Assembly (NCBI GenBank): GCA_030682835.1
Contig: JAUXNG010000075.1
Location: 62,001 to 126,000, forward strand
Source: Hydrogenophaga sp.
Lineage (GTDB): Bacteria > Pseudomonadota > Gammaproteobacteria > Burkholderiales > Burkholderiaceae_C
Reading direction: 5' to 3'
DNA: 64,000 nucleotides
This document shows positions 40,633-47,749 of the stretch, piece after piece. The translations under genes were made by a program, and so were the position numbers. Each line of letters opens with the position of its first letter. Position 1 is the stretch's first letter. The notes beneath the pieces were generated by a model. It was not told where the DNA came from. It searched no databases and saw only the letters and a program-made list of their open reading frames with translations.

Positions 40633-42081
40633 TCATCCCGCCATATAAGCAAACTTTCGTTCGTAATCCAAACGTGGTCGCCATTCAAATGCATCAGGTG
40701 CCACCACCTCAAAACCCAACCCGACCAGGCCTGCCTGCGCCGCGAGAGCGGTGAGGCGCGCGGGCAGAGCAGCGTCTGCCGCGTCGGCAGCTCTTGCCGC
40801 TTGGAGGACAACATGCGCGCCACCGTCGTCCCCGATGCCGAGACGAAACGCACCGGTGAGCTGGTCGGCCAGCTGGCCGTCCAGGTACAGCAACTCTTTC
40901 AGGCATTCGACCGAGGGCATGCCCGGCTGGCGGTCTTTGATGCGGCCCCTGAGGGCCACCATGGGCAGCCACGGCACGGCGGCACCGGCCGCCCGCGCGG
41001 CCTGCTGGGCTTCCGAGGGGCTCAACAGCCGGGCAAGATCCCCGGTGGCGTAGCGTGGCAGGGGAATCACTGCGTGCCGGTCCAGCAGGGTGATGCAGAG
41101 TTCGCCATACCCCTCGCTGTCGGGAGCCACCACCTCCAGGAAGCAGCGCAAAGGGTTGAAGCAGAAGAGTGAAGGCGCAGACATGCCCTGCACCACCCCG
41201 CCCACGAGCTGGCCCAGGGATGGCTGCTCACGCAGGGCCCGGCGTATGCGAATCGTGTCGCGCGTCTCGAACAGAAGATTCAAGCCCAGCTCGCCCACCC
41301 CATACGAGCTGCCCACCAGCCGGGCAGATGGGTTCCCAGGCGCTGCGTCCAGCTCGATCCCCATGTGCGAGGCAATGTGATCGCGCTGGGACTCGACCAG
41401 CACCTCTTCGCCCACGATCACGCTGGTGTTCAGCGCCGACCAGTCCACGCCGGCCGCTCGTCCCTCGTCCAGCAAGGCCCGCACGAAGAGCGGATCGGTG
41501 CAGACCAGGGTCTGGGCGAACCGGGGCCCGATGTCACGCAGGATGGAACAGGCCATGTCTTCGCGCACGCTGACGTTGGCCACCGTGACCGCACGCGATG
41601 CAAACACCACCCCCATGGGCAGGCAATTCACCAGCAAAGTGGGCTTCTCGTCCACGCCGAACACATCCTGAAGCCCCAGATCGATGTCGAACCAGGCGTC
41701 TTCGTGCTGCTCGCGCGCCGTCAGGCGAAACCCGAAGCTGCGCCCGCCGCGCCCAGAACTGGTGAGCACGTCGGCCAGCGCCGCCGCTGGCACCGGCCGC
41801 GCCAGCTCGCCCACCGAAAAGCGCCCAAATGTGCTGGCCTTGGTGAGCACCGGCAAGCGCTGCCATTCGCCCGGCTCAGCGGCCTGCTTCGGGTTCAAGC
41901 CCTGTTCGGCCAGCAATTGCCGATAGGCCGCGCTGTTGAGCGCCGCGGCCCCGGCTGCGCGAGAGGCCCGCTCCCGGGATAGAGAAAGCAGGCGCGAAGG
42001 GGCCATCTTTCGCCCCTGCGCGAGCATCCAGCGCCGCAGGGTGCGCACCGCACCCGCGGGCAGATGCGACAGAAAACTCAT
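40633..42081 (-). CDS. PaaK-like adenylate-forming enzyme
   Basis: A 482-residue protein of the phenylacetate-CoA ligase type. TSSGRGGRSFGF (about 108-119) replaces the family's SSGTTGKP P-loop, YGVGELGLNLLFE corresponds to the YGxxE block, PRYATGDLARLL is the TGD motif and RGRIKDR the C-terminal hinge. The altered P-loop is notable, as the Lys is lost. The ATG at 42081 overlaps the acyltransferase stop as ATGA, so it is coupled to that enzyme and may supply an activated acyl group. Substrate unknown. Confidence 0.72.
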   Translation of the reverse strand: MSFLSHLPAGAVRTLRRWMLAQGRKMAPSRLLSLSRERASRAAGAAALNSAAYRQLLAEQGLNPKQAAEPGEWQRLPVLTKASTFGRFSVGELARPVPAAALADVLTSSGRGGRSFGFRLTAREQHEDAWFDIDLGLQDVFGVDEKPTLLVNCLPMGVVFASRAVTVANVSVREDMACSILRDIGPRFAQTLVCTDPLFVRALLDEGRAAGVDWSALNTSVIVGEEVLVESQRDHIASHMGIELDAAPGNPSARLVGSSYGVGELGLNLLFETRDTIRIRRALREQPSLGQLVGGVVQGMSAPSLFCFNPLRCFLEVVAPDSEGYGELCITLLDRHAVIPLPRYATGDLARLLSPSEAQQAARAAGAAVPWLPMVALRGRIKDRQPGMPSVECLKELLYLDGQLADQLTGAFRLGIGDDGGAHVVLQAARAADAADAALPARLTALAAQAGLVGLGFEVVAPDAFEWRPRLDYERKFAYMAG

Positions 42082-42767
42082 CCGTGCACGGGTTCGGCGA
42101 TAGAGGAGCGCATCCAGGACAGCAGAGCCGGATTGAACTCGGCCAGGCGCGCTTCAAGTTCGCGCAGGTCGGCCACGTAGGGTGCCACCGGGCCGTAGTA
42201 GTCGGTGGCCGGGCCGATCTGGCGAAATGAGAAGCTCATGCGGGTCAATGCACGGGCCAGCGAACGTTCCATGGCGGCATACCAGTAGCGAATGCCATTG
42301 GCCAGGCTGTACTCATACATCTGGCGGTACAGGCTGAGAAGAATCTGCGGTGAATCGTCCATCAATTCCGTGCGGGTGGGCTGACGGCGGCGGTAATCCT
42401 GGCGCACCATCAGGCGGCTGATTTCGGCTGACTTCGCAGCCGGCGGCAATTCGACCCCGTTGAGCAGCGTCACGCAGTGGTTCTGAAAAGGAAAGGTCTG
42501 GATCGCGTCTGGCCGCACCAGCCGCACGTAACCAGCCAATTCGGCAGAAGGGTTGAACGACGCAAAATGAGAGGAACTCATGTCGTGCTCGTCGGTCTCA
42601 ATCTGCTCGGGGTAATCCTGGCCGTCCAGAAAACCGCATTCATTGCAATACACTTCGTAGCGAAACTGGTAGAGGCTGCGCATCAGGGCAGCATCGCGTC
42701 CGGGTTTGACTTCACGACCCATGAAACAGGTGGAAAACTCTTTCTGTTCAAGCAGTAGTTGGCTCAT
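42078..42767 (-). CDS. PEP-CTERM/exosortase system-associated acyltransferase
   Basis: A 229-residue protein related to N-acylhomoserine lactone synthases (TIGR03694-like). FRYEVYCNECGFLDGQDYPEQIETDEHD (about 30-57) matches the LuxI-type N-terminal block and AEISRLMVRQDYRRRQ the acyl-carrier/RF motif. Members recur in PEP-CTERM genomes but are not proven signal synthases. ATG at 42767. A dedicated PaaK-like enzyme is translationally coupled. A 589-bp non-coding stretch lies upstream and contains a dyad at 42862-42883. Confidence 0.85.
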   Translation of the reverse strand: MSQLLLEQKEFSTCFMGREVKPGRDAALMRSLYQFRYEVYCNECGFLDGQDYPEQIETDEHDMSSSHFASFNPSAELAGYVRLVRPDAIQTFPFQNHCVTLLNGVELPPAAKSAEISRLMVRQDYRRRQPTRTELMDDSPQILLSLYRQMYEYSLANGIRYWYAAMERSLARALTRMSFSFRQIGPATDYYGPVAPYVADLRELEARLAEFNPALLSWMRSSIAEPVHG

Positions 42768-43356
42768 ATCGGTGCTCAGATGATTCGATTGACCAAGGCA
42801 TGCCACAGGGACGCTGGACCCAGCTTAATCAATACAAGAGTGGATTCGGCTATCAGTCGGTAACAGGGTGCCGAGAACCTGTTGCGCCGGACGTTGGATT
42901 GTTCGGCCGAGGGCGATCATCAGGCAAGGAACCCCCGGGACCGTAACATTCCGTGTCACCCATGATCGAGCCTTCGGCCTGCCAGACGGTGAATGTGAGC
43001 AGGTGTAGCTGGTTACATTCAGCTGCATCGGTGCACACGGAAGTGTTCAACCCGCGTTTTCCCCACATTCCGGCACCGCTGCGCCAGTGGGGGCTAGTGG
43101 ACAGGCTTCAACTTGCGACAGGAAGAAACAGAGGCGCCGCAAGTGCTGCCACAGGAATTGACGCGTCTAATACAAAAAATCACTGGAGGTGATAGCGTCC
43201 GTTTGAACCGTTGGGGCAAGGTACCGGATATTTCCACCGTTAATCCGAAGACCACCCCCTTTGGTCGGCCTGACATTTCCGGAGCACCGAAAATCCATAA
43301 ATTCAGTTTCGCGTAAGCTAACGTGAATTAGAGCGAGCACCGACCCAGTGCCCGTA
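42768..43356. other. 589-bp intergenic region upstream of the acyltransferase
   Basis: Besides the dyad at 42862-42883, it has AGCTG and CAGCT arms around GTTACATT near 43008-43025 and a CTAATACAAAAAATCACTGG stretch near 43167 with locally lower GC. Several small open frames (up to ~80 codons) are present but none has recognisable homology or a good start. It must hold the acyltransferase promoter. A decayed gene or mobile-element remnant is possible, not shown. Confidence 0.5.
42862..42883. promoter_or_regulatory. 22-bp dyad upstream of the acyltransferase
   Basis: AACAGG (42862-42867) and CCTGTT (42878-42883) are separated by 10 bases, about 95 bp upstream of the acyltransferase ATG. Size resembles LuxR-type operators but the half-sites face the opposite way to a lux box. 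Possible operator or hairpin. Confidence 0.35.
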
Positions 43357-44382
43357 TCAGGATGGACCGTCGCCCGCCTGCCGAGTTTTGCCCGCGGTGC
43401 GCAGGCGCCCCGCTGCATGGCGAGCAGCACCCAGCAGGCCCCGCCAGCGGCGCAGGTCAAACGCCACCAGCCCCACCCGCTCGCGGCGCGCCGCCATCCA
43501 GTCGGCCTTGTAGGCGTCGTCGCCACTGAGGTAGTCGATCTCCTCCACGCCATCCACGTCCAGCGCGTGGCGCATGAGTGCGGTGGTGAGCACCGAGCCC
43601 GCCGACAACTTTTCGTGCCCCCGGGCGTACGCCAGCTTGTAGATGCTGGCCTTGCCCCCGTGCACCAGCCACACCTGCGCGGCCAGTGGCTCGTCCCCCA
43701 GCCAGAGCACCCCCAGGCGCAGCCAACCCTGGCGCGCAGCGGTCCGGATCAGGCCCGGCATGAAGCCCGGGCAGGGCTCGGGCGCCTTCCAGCTCTGCGC
43801 GTAGACGCGCTGGTAGGCATCAAGGACCAGCTCAACCCGCTCGGGATCGTTCGCCACAATCTCTGTGCGCCACGGACCGCACTTGTCGAGCCGTTTGCGC
43901 CCCCGTTCCACGCTGTGGCGCAGCGCAGACGGCCGGGCGGCCCAGTAGGCGTCGAATCCGCCCGCCACCGCGGGCTGGTACCAGTTGCCAAAGCAGAAGT
44001 AGCGATCGGTGAAGTAGCCCGACGCTCGCAGCGCGTGCTCCAGCCGGCTGAGCCAGTCTGCTTGCGCGTCAAGCGGCTGCAGGCGCACGACGGCGCTACC
44101 TGGCAGCCGGCGGATGCTCCGCGCCACTTCGCGCCAGCGCGGCGGGCTTACGGCATCCAGCGTCCCCTGACTGGCCACGGGACCGTAAAGGCAGCTGTAG
44201 TAATTGCTCAGGGAGCCCAGCACCCCGCCATCGGCCCACGGCATCAGATGCAGCTGGGCAGCCGCTGCACCGTCGGCTCCATCGGCAAGCAACGCGACCG
44301 AGTGCACCTGCGGCGGCGACTCGAAGCCGTGCGCCCGCAGGTTGTCAAACCAGGCTTGCGTCTGGAAGATGTCGGCGGCCAT
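43357..44382 (-). CDS. FemAB/CelD-like GNAT-fold acetyltransferase, exosortase-locus type
   Basis: A 341-residue protein of the Acetyltransf_6 (FemAB/BcsL/CelD-like) type. ADIFQTQAWFDNLRAHGF (N-terminus), YFCFGNWYQP, LRHSVERGRKRLDK and the C-terminal EEIDYLSGDDAYKADWM with SGDxxYK are the conserved blocks. Relatives act in peptidoglycan bridge or extracellular polysaccharide acyl or aminoacyl transfer; exosortase A loci usually hold a member. ATG at 44382 is preferred to an in-frame TTG at 44391. It lies 34 bp downstream of ugd on the same strand. Confidence 0.78.
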   Translation of the reverse strand: MAADIFQTQAWFDNLRAHGFESPPQVHSVALLADGADGAAAAQLHLMPWADGGVLGSLSNYYSCLYGPVASQGTLDAVSPPRWREVARSIRRLPGSAVVRLQPLDAQADWLSRLEHALRASGYFTDRYFCFGNWYQPAVAGGFDAYWAARPSALRHSVERGRKRLDKCGPWRTEIVANDPERVELVLDAYQRVYAQSWKAPEPCPGFMPGLIRTAARQGWLRLGVLWLGDEPLAAQVWLVHGGKASIYKLAYARGHEKLSAGSVLTTALMRHALDVDGVEEIDYLSGDDAYKADWMAARRERVGLVAFDLRRWRGLLGAARHAAGRLRTAGKTRQAGDGPS

Positions 44383-44416
44383 GGGCGACAATGGCGGCGC
44401 GGCGCGGCGCGCTAAC

Positions 44417-45739
44417 TCAGCGGCCGATGGCCAGGTAGTCGATGCCCATGCCGCGCACCAGCTTCGGGTCGTAGAGGTTGCGGCCGTCGATGATCAGCGG
44501 CTGCTTCAGGCTGGACTTGATGAGGTCGAAGTCCGGGCTGCGGAACTCTTTCCACTCGGTCACGATGACGAGCGCATCGGCGCCATCCAGCGCCTCATTG
44601 GGCGACTTGGCGTAGCGGATGCGCGGCTCGTCGCCCAGCACACGCTGCGCCTCGTGCATGGCCACCGGGTCGTAGGCCGTTACCGTGGCGCCCGCGGCCA
44701 GCAGGTCAGCGATGAGCGTCAGGCTGGAGGCTTCACGCATGTCGTCGGTGTTGGGCTTGAAGGCCAGGCCCCAGATGGCGAAATGTCGTCCCGCCAGATC
44801 GCTGCCCAGGCGCTGCTTTACCTTGCGCCCAAGCACATGCTTCTGGGCGTCGTTCGCCGCTTCAACCGCGGTGAGCACCTTGAGCTGCAGGTCGGCCTCG
44901 CCGGCCGCGGTCTTGATCAGCGCTTTCACGTCCTTGGGGAAGCACGAGCCGCCGTAGCCACAGCCGGGGTACAGGAAGTGGTAGCCAATGCGGGGGTCGG
45001 CGCCGATGCCCTGGCGCACCATCTCGATATCGGCCCCCAGTGCTTCGGCCAGGTTGGCGAGCTCATTCATGAAGCTGATGCGCGTGGCCAGCATGGCGTT
45101 GGCCGCGTACTTGGTGAGCTCGGCGCTGCGCACATCGGTGATCACCAGGCGCTCGCGGTTGCGCTGGAACGGGGCATACAGCGCGCGCATGAGCAGGATG
45201 GCCTGCTCGTCGCTGGCGCCCACGATGATGCGGTCGGGGCGCATGAAGTCTTCCACCGCCGCGCCCTCTTTCAGGAACTCGGGGTTGGACACCACGGCGT
45301 AGGGCGTGGACACACCGCGTTTCTGGAGCTCTTCCGCAATGGCGGCGTTCACCCGGTCGGCGGTGCCCACCGGCACCGTGCTCTTGTCCACCACCACCTT
45401 GTAGTCGGTCATGAGGCGGCCAATGTTGCGCGCAGCGGCCAGCACATATTGCATGTCGGCCGAACCGTCTTCGTCGGGCGGCGTGCCCACCGCAATGAAC
45501 TGGATGGTGCCGTGGTGCACCGCGCGCTCCACGTCGGTGGTGAAACGCAGCCGCCCGGCCGCCACGTTGCGTTGCACCATCTCCTGCAGGCCCGGTTCGT
45601 AGATGGGGATGCCGCCCGCCTCGAGCACGCGAATTTTCTCGATGTCCACGTCCAGACACAGCACATCGTTGCCCACCTCCGCCAGGCAAGCCCCGCTGAC
45701 CAGACCCACGTACCCCGAACCGATGACTGTGACTTTCAT
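44417..45739 (-). CDS. ugd: UDP-glucose 6-dehydrogenase
   Basis: A 440-residue enzyme that oxidises UDP-glucose to UDP-glucuronate. The NAD-binding [19 protein letters not shown] (about 4-22) and the active-site Cys266 in [14 protein letters not shown] are clear; KSTVPVGT and [11 protein letters not shown] also match. It is divergent from the beta-helix gene with a 147-bp gap and upstream of the FemAB-like gene. UDP-GlcA here is likely for the exopolysaccharide. Confidence 0.95.
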   Translation of the reverse strand: MKVTVIGSGYVGLVSGACLAEVGNDVLCLDVDIEKIRVLEAGGIPIYEPGLQEMVQRNVAAGRLRFTTDVERAVHHGTIQFIAVGTPPDEDGSADMQYVLAAARNIGRLMTDYKVVVDKSTVPVGTADRVNAAIAEELQKRGVSTPYAVVSNPEFLKEGAAVEDFMRPDRIIVGASDEQAILLMRALYAPFQRNRERLVITDVRSAELTKYAANAMLATRISFMNELANLAEALGADIEMVRQGIGADPRIGYHFLYPGCGYGGSCFPKDVKALIKTAAGEADLQLKVLTAVEAANDAQKHVLGRKVKQRLGSDLAGRHFAIWGLAFKPNTDDMREASSLTLIADLLAAGATVTAYDPVAMHEAQRVLGDEPRIRYAKSPNEALDGADALVIVTEWKEFRSPDFDLIKSSLKQPLIIDGRNLYDPKLVRGMGIDYLAIGR

Positions 45740-45782
45740 GCTTCCCCTGACGAGTGATTGTTAAGTGAGCCAAGTGGCGGGA

Positions 45783-45807
45783 CTGTGCAGCGGGTAAAGC
45801 TGCACAG
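45783..45807. repeat. perfect inverted repeat in the ugd/beta-helix divergent region
   Basis: CTGTGCAGC and its reverse complement, separated by GGGTAAA, form a 9-bp hairpin or operator between the two divergent starts. No T tract follows, so an operator is as likely as a hairpin. Confidence 0.5.
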
Positions 45808-45886
45808 CGCGCGCAAAGCAGCAACGCGACGGCATTTTGTCACGGTCGCTAAGATGAAATGACCACATCGAAGCAGGACGGGCACA

Positions 45887-47299
45887 GTGCAACAGGCGAA
45901 TCGTTTCCTTTTTTACGCGGCCGTGACGGTGCTTGCATCTGCGTTCGCCTTTACTGGGCTGGGCGCGGCGTGGCTATACACCAGCGACGCGGGAACCTCG
46001 CTGCGGCGTGAACTTCAACAACGCACCCCCAATGAATGGCTGCGCTATACCCTGCGCCGGCTTGAAGGGCACAACAAGCTGGAATTCGTGGCCCACCCTG
46101 TGTTGCACACCCTGCAACAGCGCCTGGAGCGAGAGCCGCCCTACCCCCTGCCCAGCCTCGGGAAAGGCCAGCAGGCCACCGCATTACACTCACTCGGCAA
46201 CACAGCAGAACGCCTGATCGCCGTAACCGACGCCCAGCAACTGCGCGAGGCCATGCGACAGGCCGACGCTGGCACCCGGATACAGATTGCCCCGGGCGTA
46301 TACCGTCTCGAGCGCAAGCTGCAGACCGGACGCGCGGGTCTGCCCGGGCAAGCCATCGTGTTGAGTGCCGAAGCGCCGGGGACTGTGTGGCTGGAGTTCA
46401 CACAAGCCGAAGGGATCGTGGTCGACAAGCCCCACTGGACCATCGAAAACCTCGGCATGCGTGGCGTGTGCCCACGGCACGACGACTGTGAACATGCCCT
46501 CCATGTGGTCGGCCCTGCTGCCTTCAGCGTCATTCGCAACAACCGCCTGGAAGATTTCAATGCCCACATCAAGGTGAACGGCCTGCGCGGCCAATGGCCT
46601 GATCACGGGCTTCTCGCTTTCAACACGCTCACCAACTCCCGGGCGCGTGAAACGGCCAAGCCGGTAGTGCCGTTCGACCTGGTGGGCGCAAACCACTGGC
46701 GGGTCGAAGACAACCACGTCAGCCATTTTGTGAAGCGGCACGGCAACGGTGTGTCTTATGGCATGTACATGAAGGGTGCAAGCGAAGGCGGCCGGTTCGA
46801 GCGCAACCTGGTCGTCTGTTCGCCTCATGGCGTGTCAGCTCCGGGCGTGCGCGTGGGGCTCTCTTTTGGCGGAGGGGGCACTGGCGCCTCTTTCTGCCGT
46901 GACGGCCGCTGCGCGACCCACGAACATCTGAACGGGCACATGGTGAACAACATCGTTGCGCACTGCAACGACACGGGCATTGACATCAACCAGAGCACAG
47001 GCGTGCAGGTGCTCCACAACACGCTCATCAATACCAGCGGGCTCGCCACGCGCGGCTCCCTCGCACAGGCCGTGGCGGCGTCCAACCTGATCGAGGGTCG
47101 CATGGTCAGCCGTGATGGAAGCGCGCTGGTGCAAGAGCACAACAAGATGCTGGATGCAGACCTTGTTTTCACCAATGCAGACGCTCTGGAATTCAAATGG
47201 AGAAAAGAGCCCAGCGCCTATTCCATTTCGCCCGTACCTGCCAATGATTTCTATGGCAAAGCACGTAGCGGATCCTCCGTCCCGGGCGCCACGCAATAA
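45887..47299 (+). CDS. secreted parallel beta-helix protein (possible polysaccharide lyase-like)
   Basis: A 470-residue protein beginning at GTG (45887) with a weak AGGA site eight bases upstream. An N-terminal membrane anchor or signal (FLFYAAVTVLASAFAFTGLGAAWLY) is followed by IQIAPGVYRLERKLQTG, repeating turns such as LHVVGPAAFSVIRNNRLEDFNAHI and ending INQSTGVQVLHNTLINTS, typical of right-handed parallel beta-helix rungs seen in polysaccharide lyases and isomerases. It probably acts on an extracellular polymer. It is divergent from ugd. The exact activity is unknown. Confidence 0.7.
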   Translation: MQQANRFLFYAAVTVLASAFAFTGLGAAWLYTSDAGTSLRRELQQRTPNEWLRYTLRRLEGHNKLEFVAHPVLHTLQQRLEREPPYPLPSLGKGQQATALHSLGNTAERLIAVTDAQQLREAMRQADAGTRIQIAPGVYRLERKLQTGRAGLPGQAIVLSAEAPGTVWLEFTQAEGIVVDKPHWTIENLGMRGVCPRHDDCEHALHVVGPAAFSVIRNNRLEDFNAHIKVNGLRGQWPDHGLLAFNTLTNSRARETAKPVVPFDLVGANHWRVEDNHVSHFVKRHGNGVSYGMYMKGASEGGRFERNLVVCSPHGVSAPGVRVGLSFGGGGTGASFCRDGRCATHEHLNGHMVNNIVAHCNDTGIDINQSTGVQVLHNTLINTSGLATRGSLAQAVAASNLIEGRMVSRDGSALVQEHNKMLDADLVFTNADALEFKWRKEPSAYSISPVPANDFYGKARSGSSVPGATQ

Positions 47300-47749
47300 A
47301 ACCAGTGGCCAAGCAAAGAAACCCGATTTCGTTTGGTAACAGGGCAGGCACGTAAGGACAACGACATGCAGTTGCCTTTTGGTAGTGCCTGAGCCCTGCC
47401 CTCGCCCCCGGCTGCTACCAAGGTAGCAGGTCGGCTGAGGGGAGTCCTGCCGACGAGCGCCCTCTCAGCGGTCAAGCGTTACTGCTTGTAACGATGTTAC
47501 CGCCGATGCGTTCTTTTGCGCCGTTTATTCCGTTCAATTTCCGCACATCCCTGTTCGAAGGCTGCTCGTCGGACCAACGGCAGCACTAGCCATGGGCGTC
47601 CCTAAAGTTCTCTCCTGTTGAGTCGAGATTGAATGCATTCGATTTCGCGAATACACATTCGACAGAAATCGTAATTGCAGCATTGGACGAGCCGATTTTC
47701 TCTCGTTTCATTGCATTTTCGACACCGCCGAGTTGAAGCACCTCACGCC
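47300..47749. other. 450-bp intergenic region with clustered hairpins
   Basis: Between the beta-helix gene and the lipoprotein gene. It holds a perfect hairpin at 47412-47429, further pairing arms GTCGG (47430-47434) and CCGAC (47450-47454), a GTTAC-TGCTT-GTAAC-GAT-GTTAC block (47478-47500) and then about 200 bp of lower-GC sequence before 47750. It may include a structured 5' leader or promoter for the lipoprotein gene; I recognise no known RNA family. Confidence 0.5.
47412..47429. repeat. perfect hairpin CTGCTACC/GGTAGCAG
   Basis: An 8-bp arm pair with two central bases, in the beta-helix to lipoprotein gap. No T tract follows on the plus strand, so it is not a simple terminator. Confidence 0.5.

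Noticed and set aside
42862-42883. lux box upstream of the acyltransferase
   Set aside because: Half-sites are AACAGG...CCTGTT, opposite to the ACCTGT...ACAGGT order, so I kept it only as an unnamed dyad.
42953-43316. Small open frames in the 589-bp gap as genes or transposase remnants
   Set aside because: No recognisable domains, no ribosome-binding sites and overlapping frames on both strands; too little to call.
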